DNA of 52,451 nt from a bacterium (GTDB lineage Bacteria > Ratteibacteria > UBA8468 > B48-G9 > DTJG01), in contig JAJYYV010000012.1 of assembly GCA_021800535.1 (NCBI GenBank), forward strand, positions 1 through 52,451, given 5' to 3'. Numbering within the stretch: the stretch's first letter is position 1; each line of letters opens with the position of its first letter. The position numbers and the translations under genes are program-made. This document shows positions 10,131-18,101 of the stretch, piece by piece. The notes beneath the pieces were generated by a model. It ran no database searches. It was not told where the DNA came from and was given only the letters and a program-made list of their open reading frames with translations.

Positions 10131-11528
10131 TTACTGTTTTGCCTGAGATATTATCAGTTTTTCTAATTTTTTAATTTCTCTTTTAAGTCCTTCTATCTCT
10201 TTGCCAAGTTTTTTTATCATTTCTATTGTTTTTCCATTTTTTACTCTTCCATAATGCATAGGTCCCTTAATAAGTGTTGTTTTGGGATGTACAGGTAAAA
10301 TAAGTGGAGACCATGGTTTTTGTGCGAAATTAAAATCTTTTATAAAATTACCCAAAAGAGGCATATCTTCCCTGACATCAGGTCTGCTATCGGGCCTGCC
10401 ATCTGTTTTGGGATTCAGTCTTTCTCCATGGCAAAAATCATCTTCTATGAATTTTGCATAGGCATCAAAACTTAATATCTGATGGTCTATATACCCTTTT
10501 TTGGCATAAGGGCTGATTACCAATCCGGGAACACGGATTCCATAACCCAATTTATCAACTTCAGGAGGTACTACATTATCATAAAATCCACCCCAGTCAT
10601 CCCATGTCAAAAATATAGCAGTGCTTTTCCAATCCGGACTCTTCATAGCTGCATTGATAATTCTTGTTACATAGGATTGTCCTGTACTAACCAAAGCAGG
10701 TGGATGTTCACTATCTTTCCAGTCAGGAAATATCCAACAAACAGAAGGTAGTGTTCCTTTTTTAGCAGCAATAAAATAATTTTTTATACCTACAATATTA
10801 TGAATTTGAAAATCCTGATGAACATCAACAAATCCAGGTAAAATATTCCAGATTACCGGTACTTTCCCATCCAGATAGCATCTCCATGAAACATGATTTT
10901 TATGAAGTAGGTATGTCAGGTCTGTCCACCCAAAAGGCTCAGGATTTTTTTTATTCCTATTCCTTGGATTATCTGTAGAAGTAAAAGACATAGGATTATT
11001 AGGTGTTTTGGAATTTGCTGACCATAAAGATACAAGAAAAAGATGTGAAGGAAAACTCCATGAATGAATTGATTCAAACATATGGTCCTGAAGAACAAAA
11101 TTTTTGGCATAAGCCCAGTAATTGGGTATATCACTTTCTGTATGGTATCCCATTACATCAGGTTGATGGGCTTCTTTGATAAATCCATCCATTTTACCAT
11201 GGTCAACATCTGCTAAAAAAGCTGTATATCCATGAGGACCACCTCTGTTACTATCATAATGGTCTACATATGGCATAACATATTTTTTTGTATATGGGTC
11301 CCACACGGAAACTGCCGGGAAACCATCTTTCATTGGAATACCATATGCTCCGGGAAATGTTCCAAAATATGAGTCAAAAGACCTGTTTTCCTGAAAAATA
11401 ATAATAATATGCTTTATTTTATGTATTCCTGATTCAGAAATATTTTTGTTTCCCCCTATCATTTGTCCATAGGAAGTTGTTAATAATAGGCATATTCCAC
11501 TAATTCCAAGAAAAATTAACCGTTTCAT
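10131..11528 (-). CDS. secreted phospholipase C/acid phosphatase-type phosphoesterase
   Basis: A phosphoesterase family (PF04185) protein of 465 residues. I take the ATG at 11526-11528, because AGGAGG lies just before it and a signal peptide starts there ([21 protein letters not shown]); an in-frame ATG at 11603 would put 25 unlikely residues ahead of it. Conserved marks are [19 protein letters not shown] (about 40-58), [15 protein letters not shown] (about 310) and [20 protein letters not shown]. The enzyme would cleave phosphodiester or phosphomonoester bonds in the periplasm or outside. The last 30 residues ([20 protein letters not shown]) form a predicted coiled coil, an addition to the usual family layout. 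It stands alone, convergent with the DUF4838 gene. Confidence 0.88.
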   Translation of the reverse strand: MKRLIFLGISGICLLLTTSYGQMIGGNKNISESGIHKIKHIIIIFQENRSFDSYFGTFPGAYGIPMKDGFPAVSVWDPYTKKYVMPYVDHYDSNRGGPHGYTAFLADVDHGKMDGFIKEAHQPDVMGYHTESDIPNYWAYAKNFVLQDHMFESIHSWSFPSHLFLVSLWSANSKTPNNPMSFTSTDNPRNRNKKNPEPFGWTDLTYLLHKNHVSWRCYLDGKVPVIWNILPGFVDVHQDFQIHNIVGIKNYFIAAKKGTLPSVCWIFPDWKDSEHPPALVSTGQSYVTRIINAAMKSPDWKSTAIFLTWDDWGGFYDNVVPPEVDKLGYGIRVPGLVISPYAKKGYIDHQILSFDAYAKFIEDDFCHGERLNPKTDGRPDSRPDVREDMPLLGNFIKDFNFAQKPWSPLILPVHPKTTLIKGPMHYGRVKNGKTIEMIKKLGKEIEGLKREIKKLEKLIISQAKQ

Positions 11529-11691
11529 TTTCCTCCTTTTTCTGGTTGGTTGAAACCAGAATAGTAGAAACTTAAAATATTGGTATTTTGATAAGTTAGA
11601 CAAATCTAAGATATAAAAAGTTTAGGCAAAAAAAGAATTAAAAGCCACCTATTTCTTTTCATATAGATTTTTGATTACGCAATGCGAAAAT

Positions 11692-11720
11692 TTGACATAA
11701 AAACTATATAATTATACTAT
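11692..11720 (+). promoter_or_regulatory. sigma70-type promoter for the DUF3108 lipoprotein/tsaB run
   Basis: TTGACA (11692-11697), 17-bp spacer, TACTAT (11715-11720); an alternative -10 TATACT overlaps at 11713-11718. It lies about 35 bp before the lipoprotein start. Confidence 0.5.
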
Positions 11721-11757
11721 AGTTATATATAAGAAATAAGAAAGCGATGTGATTATT

Positions 11758-12825
11758 ATGAAACTAAAAATTATTCCCCTGATTGGATTAATGTTATTAA
11801 TTCTTTCAGGTTGCGCAGAAAAAAAAGCTGTAGTAATTCAAAAATCAAAAGGTCTTCCGGTAATGAAATTAGAAAGTACTTTACCTGAAACATCTTTTAT
11901 ATCTAATAATATACCAGGAGAAAATTCTGTTATAACTTCTCCAAAATCTATTGGCATCATTAAATCCCCACAACAAAAAGAATCAACCTCTAAAACTGAA
12001 ATAAAATCAACTGTAACAAATTCAATTCAATCTAATCAATCTCCATCAACCCAACTTATTTCCCAACCTTTAACAATAATTCCAGGAGAAGTGCTTGTAT
12101 ATCAGCTAAAATGGAATTTTTTAAATGTTGGAAAAATTATTTTTGCGTGCAAAGAAGATACAATAGACTCTCAAAAAATTTATCACATTATGGCTATAAC
12201 ACTCCCTCAGGGAATATGGACACGGTTTGGCTATGGATATAACAGATTTGATTCTTATATAGATGCGGCAACAAATCTTCCATATTATTTTTATGATTAT
12301 TCTGCCTCTGCATCAAGGGCAGAAATAATAAATAGTAAAATTGATCAAAACAAAGGGATTATTTCTACGACAATAAAAAAAGAAATACTTAAAAATAATT
12401 CAATTTATAGTGATGTAAAAAAAACTACAAGATTTAAAGGAATTATATACGATAGCCTTTCTGCTTTTTATGTTCTAAGATCAGAAAATATGTGGGATAA
12501 AAATTTCTTTGTTATTCCTGTAGGGACAATAAAAACCTGTAACCTTTATATGTATGTACTGGGACAAAAGACACAAAAATTCCCTGGTTTTGGAGAAAAA
12601 AAATATTTTGATACATTTGCCCAAACTAATTATAATGAGGGAATATTCAGAAAAGGAAAGTTATATATGGGAATAACTGCAAATAAATCAAGGATACCCT
12701 TGTTTTTAAAAGGAAGTGTACCACTGGGAACAGGTTATGTTAATTTAATAGAACGGCTTTCTCTTGGAAATAATTTCCCTACCAATAGCGAATATCTAAC
12801 AAATATTTTAAACTCTTCTTCCTAA
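11758..12825 (+). CDS. DUF3108 domain lipoprotein
   Basis: An exported lipoprotein of 355 residues. A lipobox is clear: MKLKIIPLIGLMLLILSGC, with the lipidated Cys at residue 19. A low-complexity Ser/Thr/Pro/Gln linker follows (about 25-105). Then comes a DUF3108 domain, recognised by IPGEVLVYQLKWNFLNVGKI, GYNRFDSYIDAATNLPYYF and the GSVPLGTGYVNLIERL end. The domain's function is unknown; homologues are periplasmic or outer-membrane proteins. A GTG at 11749 is in frame 9 bp upstream and could be the start; the ATG was chosen because the signal peptide begins cleanly there, though neither has a strong ribosome site. tsaB starts 5 bp after the stop. Confidence 0.8.
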   Translation: MKLKIIPLIGLMLLILSGCAEKKAVVIQKSKGLPVMKLESTLPETSFISNNIPGENSVITSPKSIGIIKSPQQKESTSKTEIKSTVTNSIQSNQSPSTQLISQPLTIIPGEVLVYQLKWNFLNVGKIIFACKEDTIDSQKIYHIMAITLPQGIWTRFGYGYNRFDSYIDAATNLPYYFYDYSASASRAEIINSKIDQNKGIISTTIKKEILKNNSIYSDVKKTTRFKGIIYDSLSAFYVLRSENMWDKNFFVIPVGTIKTCNLYMYVLGQKTQKFPGFGEKKYFDTFAQTNYNEGIFRKGKLYMGITANKSRIPLFLKGSVPLGTGYVNLIERLSLGNNFPTNSEYLTNILNSSS

Positions 12826-12830
12826 TTTTT

Positions 12831-13442
12831 ATGCTTATTTTTTCAATAGAAACTTCTTATAAAAGTGCCAGTATTGCATGTTTACAGGATGATCAAATTC
12901 TTTTTGAATATATATGGCAAAGTTTGGATATAGGAAAAGATTTTCTCCCTTATACAGAATTTTTTTTAAAAGCTAACAACATAGAAATTGATAAATTTGA
13001 TTATTTTGTTGTTTCTCTTGGGCCTGGTTCATGGACAGGAATTAGATTGGCTATCAGCCTTTCTTATGGACTTTCCAAAGGTATTCTTTCAAAGATTTAT
13101 GGTGTATCCAGTCTTGATAGTATTGCTTATTATTTACAAAATACAATGGAAGGGATATTCATTCCATCTAATTCCAATACTTATCACTATATTTCTTTTT
13201 CTTCTATTGATGAAATTATAAATTCCCATGGAGTTTTTAAAACAGGAACATTAGAAGAAATGATACAAAATTTTAAAAAATCTAAAATTATCGCAGGCCC
13301 GGATAAAAAAGTTTGTGAAAAATTTGCTTTACTAAAAAAATATACAGTTGAAATTTTTCCAAAAGCCTCTTTAAATGGACTTCTTGCAAAAGAAAGAATT
13401 ATAAAAAATATTCCATCAACAATAAATCCATACTATGTATAA
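12831..13442 (+). CDS. tsaB: tRNA threonylcarbamoyladenosine biosynthesis protein TsaB
   Basis: A 203-residue ASKHA-fold protein. The N-terminal MLIFSIETSYKSASIACLQD corresponds to the LaIDTS..S.a.al start of TsaB. VVSLGPGSWTGIRLAISLSYGLSKG (about 62-86) is the family's most conserved block. TsaB is the non-catalytic partner of TsaD in making t6A37 of ANN-decoding tRNAs. Neither tsaD, tsaE nor the rimI often fused or adjacent is in this window. The C-terminal half is short, as is common for TsaB. No Shine-Dalgarno; probably coupled to the lipoprotein 5 bp upstream. The end overlaps the glycosyltransferase start by 8 bp. Confidence 0.88.
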   Translation: MLIFSIETSYKSASIACLQDDQILFEYIWQSLDIGKDFLPYTEFFLKANNIEIDKFDYFVVSLGPGSWTGIRLAISLSYGLSKGILSKIYGVSSLDSIAYYLQNTMEGIFIPSNSNTYHYISFSSIDEIINSHGVFKTGTLEEMIQNFKKSKIIAGPDKKVCEKFALLKKYTVEIFPKASLNGLLAKERIIKNIPSTINPYYV

Positions 13443-14517
13443 AAAAATCGCTTATATTCTGCCAAGTAAAGAAATAGGTGGAACAGAAAAAATGACTGTT
13501 TCTTTGGCAAAAAACATAAAAAAATATGGATTTGATTGTTTTGTAATAACACTACAATCAAAAGGAGAATTTACCCATCTGCTTTCTGAAAATAATATTA
13601 AAAGTTACACTTTGAATTTAAAAAAAAATATCTTCCGGGGGTTTATAAAGTTTGTATTTATAATTTTCAAGGAAAAACCTTCTATTCTGCATTCCTTTTT
13701 ATTCTGGGGGAATTTGTTTGCAAAATGCACAGGAAGTCTTTTCTTTATTCCTGTTATTTGCTCTCAAAGAAGCACGGATGATTGGAAAAAGCCCATACAC
13801 TGGTATATAGAACACTTTACTTCTTTTTTATGTAAAATCATTATATCTAATTCTCTTGCAGGAAAAAATGTTCTCGTTGAAAAAGGAAAAATAAACTCTG
13901 ATAAAATCATAGTTATTCCAAATGGAATAGATATTAATAAAATTCCGGCTAAGGCTATTTTTGAAAAACCAAAATTCTTTGAAAATAAAATAATAATAGG
14001 AAGTATTGGGAATTTAAGAAAAGCAAAGGGATACGAATATCTTTTAAAAAGCATAAAAATTATTACAGAAAAGTATAAAAACATCATGTTTATCATAGCA
14101 GGCAAAGGAAAAGAATATCAAAACCTTCTCAATATGTCTAACAATTTAAATATTTCAGAATATGTAAAATTTGTAGGATTTATTAAAGAAATTTACTCTT
14201 ATATTTCATTTTTTGATATTCTTGTTATACCTTCTTTATGGGAAGGCTTTCCGGTAATTGCTTTAGAAGCAATGGCAATGAAAAAACCCATAGTGGCTAC
14301 AAACTCCGGGGATATACCTATTATTATTAACAATGGATCAAATGGTCTAATTGTTGAACCAAAAGATCCTTCTTCTATGGCAAATGCAATAATATATTTA
14401 TTAAATAACCCTCAAATAAGACAAAACATGGGAGAAAATGGTTATAAAAAAATAATTAAAGAATATACTCTTGATAAAATGGTTCAAAAATACGCAGAAA
14501 TATATAAAAATTTTTGA
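13435..14517 (+). CDS. glycosyltransferase family 4 (GT-B)
   Basis: A 360-residue group 1 glycosyltransferase. The N-terminal GT-B half starts ILPSKEIGGTEKMTVSLAKN, with the acceptor-side GG(T/A)E motif. A linker IVIPNGIDINKIP at about 160 leads into the nucleotide-sugar half (IGSIGNLRKAKGYEYLL). The E-x7-E donor motif is visible as EGFPVIALE (about 267-275), followed by KKPIVATNSGDIPIII. Such enzymes add sugars to lipid or polysaccharide acceptors at the cytoplasmic face of the inner membrane. It overlaps tsaB by 8 bp, so the two are co-translated; no other envelope-polysaccharide genes are adjacent, so the product is unknown. Confidence 0.9.
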   Translation: MYKKIAYILPSKEIGGTEKMTVSLAKNIKKYGFDCFVITLQSKGEFTHLLSENNIKSYTLNLKKNIFRGFIKFVFIIFKEKPSILHSFLFWGNLFAKCTGSLFFIPVICSQRSTDDWKKPIHWYIEHFTSFLCKIIISNSLAGKNVLVEKGKINSDKIIVIPNGIDINKIPAKAIFEKPKFFENKIIIGSIGNLRKAKGYEYLLKSIKIITEKYKNIMFIIAGKGKEYQNLLNMSNNLNISEYVKFVGFIKEIYSYISFFDILVIPSLWEGFPVIALEAMAMKKPIVATNSGDIPIIINNGSNGLIVEPKDPSSMANAIIYLLNNPQIRQNMGENGYKKIIKEYTLDKMVQKYAEIYKNF

Positions 14518-14574
14518 TAAAAAAATAAAAAAAGAGTAAAATATAGGATTAAAATATTATATTTAAATATAAAA

Positions 14575-15123
14575 ATGGATAAAAAAAATACAACCAAAAA
14601 ACAAAAAATAAAAAAAGAAATACTCTCATGGATTTGGATTATTGCTGCGGTTATAATTCTTAGAATGTTTTTTATCCAGGCATTTCAAATACCGAGTACA
14701 TCTATGGTTCCAACATTAAAAGTTGGAGACAGACTTCTTGCCAATAAAATAATTTATAAAATACGAAAACCTGAAAGGGGAGAGGTTATTATTTTTAAAT
14801 ATCCTAAAAATCCTTCAATAGATTTTGTAAAAAGATTAATTGGATTACCTGGAGAAACTGTTTTTATAAATAATGGGAATGTATATATCAATGGTAAAAA
14901 ATTAACAAAACCTCATAGTATTACAAAAAGATATTATTATAGTATAGGGAAATATGGGGTGGATAAACCTTTTTTAATTCCTCCAAAATCATATTTTGTT
15001 TTAGGAGATAATAGTTTCGTTAGTAAAGACAGCAGATTTTTTGGCGTGGTTCCAGAAAAAGATTTAATAGCAAAAGCATGGTTTATCTATTGGCCACCAT
15101 GGAGAATGGGTGTAATTCATTAA
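14575..15123 (+). CDS. lepB: signal peptidase I
   Basis: A 182-residue type I signal peptidase with one N-terminal membrane segment (about 19-37). The box B motif IPSTSMVPTL holds the catalytic Ser43. The catalytic Lys86 is in FVKRLIGLPGE. The C-terminal boxes are visible as VLGDNSFVSKDSRFFG (about 142-157). It removes signal peptides from exported proteins such as the lipase and glycosidases here, acting on the periplasmic side of the inner membrane. The compact length is like Gram-positive or short LepB forms. No Shine-Dalgarno is seen in the AT-rich leader. The gene ends shortly before grpE. Confidence 0.93.
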   Translation: MDKKNTTKKQKIKKEILSWIWIIAAVIILRMFFIQAFQIPSTSMVPTLKVGDRLLANKIIYKIRKPERGEVIIFKYPKNPSIDFVKRLIGLPGETVFINNGNVYINGKKLTKPHSITKRYYYSIGKYGVDKPFLIPPKSYFVLGDNSFVSKDSRFFGVVPEKDLIAKAWFIYWPPWRMGVIH

Positions 15124-15149
15124 AAACATCAAAGAACGATTTTATAAAA

Positions 15150-15716
15150 ATGGAAAAAAAAGAATATATTCAAATAAAATTGGAAGATTTACAAAATCTA
15201 AAAAAATATAGAGAGATGTATTCAAATTTGAAAAATATTTTTTCACAAAAAGAAAAAGAACAAAATGAATGGAAAGAAAAATCTTTAAGACTTGCTGCTG
15301 AATTTGATAATTTTAGAAAAAGAGTAGAAAAAGAAAAAGAAGATATAAAAAAATTTTCACAAGGAACTATTATTATGCAATTACTTTTTTTTGATGAAAT
15401 TTTTGAAAAAGCAGTAGATGGAATTGAAAAAAATATTTCATCTCATGAAAATATTGTATCTGGTTTACAAATGTTAAAAAAAGAATTTACAAATTTCTTA
15501 CTTTCTCTTGGAGTAAAAAAAATTGAAACAGTAGGAAAGGTTTTTGATCCTAATTTTCATGAAGCGGTTGCAAGTATTAATGATAATAATTATCCTGAAG
15601 GAACAATTATAGAAGAAGTCAGGCCAGGTTATATATTAGAAAATAAGCTTTTAAGACCTGCCCAGGTAAAAGTGTCCAGTGGAAACAAAAAAAATTCTAA
15701 CACCGGCAAAAATTAA
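15150..15716 (+). CDS. grpE: nucleotide exchange factor GrpE
   Basis: A 188-residue GrpE from the ATG at 15150 (upstream in-frame ATGs at 15078 and 15099 overlap lepB and add non-homologous residues). The long N-terminal helix is seen as QKEKEQNEWKEKSLRLAAEFDNF, here residues about 35-58. The beta-domain gives SLGVKKIETVGKVFDPNFHEAV and the closing GYILENKLLRPAQVKVS. GrpE releases ADP from DnaK. No dnaK, dnaJ or hrcA is in the window, so this grpE is detached from the usual heat-shock operon. It overlaps ispE by 38 bp and follows lepB by 26 bp. Confidence 0.92.
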   Translation: MEKKEYIQIKLEDLQNLKKYREMYSNLKNIFSQKEKEQNEWKEKSLRLAAEFDNFRKRVEKEKEDIKKFSQGTIIMQLLFFDEIFEKAVDGIEKNISSHENIVSGLQMLKKEFTNFLLSLGVKKIETVGKVFDPNFHEAVASINDNNYPEGTIIEEVRPGYILENKLLRPAQVKVSSGNKKNSNTGKN

Positions 15717-16542
15717 TCTTTATCTTGAAGTTATTGATAAAAGAAAAGATGGATATCATAATATCTATTCTCTTATAGATTTAATTGGACTTTATGATGA
15801 AATAGAAGTTCATCCTTCAAAAAACACAAAAGTTAAATTCTATGGAAAATGGAAAATACCAGAAAATAATACTGTGATAAAAACTTTAGACATACTTAAA
15901 ACCAAATTCTCTTTTAAGTCTTTTCCCTTTTTTATTAAAATCAATAAAAAAATTCCACCAGGCAGTGGACTGGGTGGAGCCAGCAGTGATGCAGCAGCAA
16001 TTTTAAAAGTTATTAACAAACTCAGTAATCTAAATCTTGATGAAAAAACCCTCATTGATATTGGAACATCTATTGGCGCAGATGTTCCACTTTTTCTCAA
16101 AGGAAAAAGATGTATAATCCGGGGAAAAGGAGAAAAAGTTAAACCTATTATTAACCTTAATAAAAAATTTAAGTATATTATATATGTACCTAACTTTGAA
16201 ATTTCAACAAAAATTATTTATGAGAAATTAAAATCTTTTAATTATAAGAATTTGACATCTGCTAAGGCTGATATTAAAATTTTATTGAATTTTATGTATA
16301 ATAATGATATTGAAAATATAGAAAAAAAAATTTTTAATAGATTAGAGGAGGTGAGCTTATCTTTTCAAGAAGAAATAAAAAAAACCAAAATCTTTCTTGA
16401 AAAATTTTATAATAAAAAGTTTTTTTTGACTGGAACAGGAGGGGCTTTATATTCTATATTTTCAAAGAATACCATTATTAATAATTTTCTTCCTGTTAAC
16501 AAGTTAAAAAACTGGCAAAAAATCATAACGGATAGTATTTAA
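15679..16542 (+). CDS. ispE: 4-diphosphocytidyl-2-C-methyl-D-erythritol kinase
   Basis: A 287-residue GHMP kinase. It starts at a GTG (15679-15681) inside the end of grpE, and the start is supported because TPAKINLYLEVIDKRKDGYH at residues 8-27 is the conserved IspE N-terminus. The ATP-binding glycine loop PPGSGLGGASSDAAA begins near residue 93, and GTSIGADVPLFLKG near 133. The C-terminal GHMP motif is LTGTGGALYSIF. It phosphorylates CDP-methylerythritol in the non-mevalonate isoprenoid pathway, so the organism likely uses the MEP route. An AGGTAA lies about 10 bp upstream. Length is normal for the family. Confidence 0.93.
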   Translation: METKKILTPAKINLYLEVIDKRKDGYHNIYSLIDLIGLYDEIEVHPSKNTKVKFYGKWKIPENNTVIKTLDILKTKFSFKSFPFFIKINKKIPPGSGLGGASSDAAAILKVINKLSNLNLDEKTLIDIGTSIGADVPLFLKGKRCIIRGKGEKVKPIINLNKKFKYIIYVPNFEISTKIIYEKLKSFNYKNLTSAKADIKILLNFMYNNDIENIEKKIFNRLEEVSLSFQEEIKKTKIFLEKFYNKKFFLTGTGGALYSIFSKNTIINNFLPVNKLKNWQKIITDSI

Positions 16543-16654
16543 AATTGTAAATCATTTTGAATTTATGCATAAGGTATGAGGTTTATAATCAATTTGACAA
16601 CTCATTCTATATGCTGAAAAGCAAAATGGTTTTATTGCAACAAGGAGGAATTAT

Positions 16655-17038
16655 ATGGAAATAACAGAGACAAAAATATCATTGGTTAATAAGCCCAACA
16701 GCAGGCTTCGCGCATATGCATCGGTTACTTTTGATAATTCATTTGTTGTCCGGGAAATCAGAGTAATTGAGGGTAAAAATGGCTTGTTTGTAGCAATGCC
16801 AAGCAGAAAGCTTCAACATCCCTGTGAAAAATGCGGTTTTAAAAATCCTATAAATTATAAGTTTTGTGGCCAATGTGGGGCAGTAATTCCTACTCCTAAA
16901 ATGGAAACATCAAAGAATTCTGAGGAAATAAAACATAAAGATTTAGCGCACCCTATAAATGCGCAATTTAGAGAATATCTTCAGAAAAAAATTCTTGAAG
17001 CATATGAACATCAAAAAGCAAATATGCCTGCAGAATAG
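16655..17038 (+). CDS. SpoVG family protein with inserted zinc ribbon
   Basis: A 127-residue protein. Residues 1-52 match SpoVG closely: start MEITETKISLV, then VTFDNSFVVREIRVIEGKNG and LFVAMPSRK. In ordinary SpoVG the next residues lead directly into DIAHPI. Here about 40 residues intervene, with a four-Cys ribbon C57-x2-C60-x10-C71-x2-C74, before HKDLAHPINAQFREYLQ (94 on) resumes the SpoVG C-terminal helix. SpoVG proteins are small site-specific DNA/RNA-binding regulators. The ribbon probably binds zinc and may alter nucleic-acid or partner binding; that is inference. A strong AGGAGG precedes the ATG. It is monocistronic-looking and followed by tRNA-Gln. Confidence 0.88.
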   Translation: MEITETKISLVNKPNSRLRAYASVTFDNSFVVREIRVIEGKNGLFVAMPSRKLQHPCEKCGFKNPINYKFCGQCGAVIPTPKMETSKNSEEIKHKDLAHPINAQFREYLQKKILEAYEHQKANMPAE

Positions 17039-17103
17039 TTCCATTTTTATAGATTTCAGATAATATTTTGCATTCAGGTATAGAATAATACCTTATGTTA
17101 AAA

Positions 17104-17174
17104 TGCCCGGTGGTGTAACGGTAACACACCAGCCTTTGGAGCTGAGGTTCGAGGTTCAAGTCCTCGCCGGGCAG
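17104..17174 (+). tRNA. tRNA-Gln (UUG)
   Basis: A 71-nt cloverleaf. The acceptor stem TGCCCGG (17104-17110) pairs with CCGGGCA (17167-17173), with G discriminator at 17174. The D stem is GTGT/ACAC. The anticodon loop is CTTTGGA with anticodon TTG at 17136-17138. The T arm is CGAGG-TTCAAGT-CCTCG. The first anticodon-stem pair is a C-A mismatch (17129/17145). CCA is not encoded. Its 3' 18 bases recur 125 bp downstream as part of a 44-bp direct repeat. Confidence 0.93.
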
Positions 17175-17200
17175 AACAATCTATTTTAAAAGGACTTGAA
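17157..17200 (+). repeat. 44-bp direct repeat, copy 1 (includes tRNA-Gln 3' end)
   Basis: Identical to 17282-17325. It comprises the last 18 bases of tRNA-Gln plus 26 bases of flank. TTCAAGTCCT (17155-17164) and AGGACTTGAA (17191-17200) form a 10-bp inverted repeat around the tRNA end. Confidence 0.95.
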
Positions 17201-17281
17201 GAGAGCGAAGTAAGGGATTGTGAGCAGGCGCAACAATCCCAGCGAATGGCCGACCCCGAGTGTAGTGGGAACGAGGGGCGC
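17201..17281. other. 81-bp GC-rich insert between the direct repeats
   Basis: About 62 % GC (50 of 81 bases) against about 30 % around it. It contains a perfect 8-bp stem, GGGATTGT (17214-17221) with ACAATCCC (17233-17240), with an 11-nt loop. Nothing here looks protein-coding. It may be a small tRNA-associated repeat or the remnant of an integration or duplication event at the tRNA 3' end. Confidence 0.7.
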
Positions 17282-17325
17282 CAAGTCCTCGCCGGGCAGA
17301 ACAATCTATTTTAAAAGGACTTGAA
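17282..17325 (+). repeat. 44-bp direct repeat, copy 2
   Basis: A perfect copy of 17157-17200, offset 125 bp. It carries the 3' 18 nt of tRNA-Gln without the rest of the tRNA, an att-like arrangement, and ends 17 bp before the GlmU-like start codon. Confidence 0.95.
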
Positions 17326-17342
17326 TTTTTTATACTTTTACT

Positions 17343-18101
17343 ATGAAAAAAAATATAGCATTTATTATACTTGCTGCAGGACAAGGAAAACGACTTGGTG
17401 GAAAAGAGCAAAAAACAATAAAAACCCTTTTGGGAAAATCTATTATTAAATATATTATTGAAACCATAAAAAAAATTAACCCTGCAAAAATAATTATTGT
17501 AGTGGGGTTTAAAAAAAAAGATGTTATAAATGCTGTTGGAAATGAAGAAGTTGAATTTGTTGAACAAAAACAACTTTTAGGTACAGCAAATGCTGTTCTT
17601 CAGGCAGAAAAAAATTTGCAAAACTTTAATGGTAAAGTTATTATTTTATGTGGAGATACTCCTTTTATTTCTCTTAAAACACTTAACATGATTATTTCCA
17701 AAAATATTAAGAGTTCCGCTGCCTGTACGATATTAACAGCAAAATTTGAAAATCCTACAGGATATGGAAGAATAAAAAGAAATTCTGAAAACAATGTAAT
17801 AAAAATTGTAGAAGAAGCCAATGCAGATAGTAAAGAGAAAAAAATAAAAGAAATAAATACCGGGGTATATATTTTTGATAAAAAGGACCTTTTTGAAAAT
17901 CTATACCTTATCCCTTTAAATCCAGTAAAAAACGAGTATCTTTTAACTGATATAATTGAATTATTTTATAAATCAGGGAAAAAGGTTATAACATATATTA
18001 CAGATAAACCAAAAGAAGCCATAGGAATAAATACATTTGAAGATTTTAAAAAAGCAGAAAAATATTATAATAGGAGAACAAAATGGAATATAGACAATTA
18101 G
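17343..18101 (+). CDS. GlmU-type UDP-N-acetylglucosamine pyrophosphorylase domain protein (no acetyltransferase domain)
   Basis: A 252-residue nucleotidyltransferase. It opens with the signature FIILAAGQGKRLGGKEQK (about 7-24). LLGTANAVLQAEK (about 79) corresponds to the GlmU uracil-binding LGT.hAv block. LCGDTPF (about 101) holds the metal-binding Asp; GYGRI and KEINTGVYIFDK are also GlmU-like. The C-terminal left-handed beta-helix acetyltransferase half of bifunctional GlmU (about 450 residues) is absent, and the stop overlaps the next gene. It would make UDP-GlcNAc or another UDP-sugar; acetylation of GlcN-1-P would need another enzyme. No Shine-Dalgarno. It lies 17 bp after the second 44-bp repeat. 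A different UDP-sugar specificity is possible. Confidence 0.82.
   Translation: MKKNIAFIILAAGQGKRLGGKEQKTIKTLLGKSIIKYIIETIKKINPAKIIIVVGFKKKDVINAVGNEEVEFVEQKQLLGTANAVLQAEKNLQNFNGKVIILCGDTPFISLKTLNMIISKNIKSSAACTILTAKFENPTGYGRIKRNSENNVIKIVEEANADSKEKKIKEINTGVYIFDKKDLFENLYLIPLNPVKNEYLLTDIIELFYKSGKKVITYITDKPKEAIGINTFEDFKKAEKYYNRRTKWNIDN

Noticed and set aside
11529-11603. Upstream ATG at 11603 for the phospholipase gene
   Set aside because: It adds 25 residues before a clear signal peptide, whereas AGGAGG directly precedes the ATG at 11528.
16594-16599. TTGACA before the SpoVG gene as a -35 element
   Set aside because: No acceptable -10 hexamer at 15-19 bp; TATATG is only 8 bp away.
17083-17103. 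Second dif-like sequence just before tRNA-Gln, with a TTATGTTAAAA XerD-like arm
   Set aside because: Only the XerD-like half fits; the XerC-side half is poor and there is no convergent gene arrangement. Kept as a weak possibility for an element linked to the tRNA duplication.
17098-17573. Minus-strand frames of 68 and 130 residues over the tRNA-Gln region
   Set aside because: They are antisense readings of the tRNA, the GC-rich insert and the start of the GlmU-like gene.
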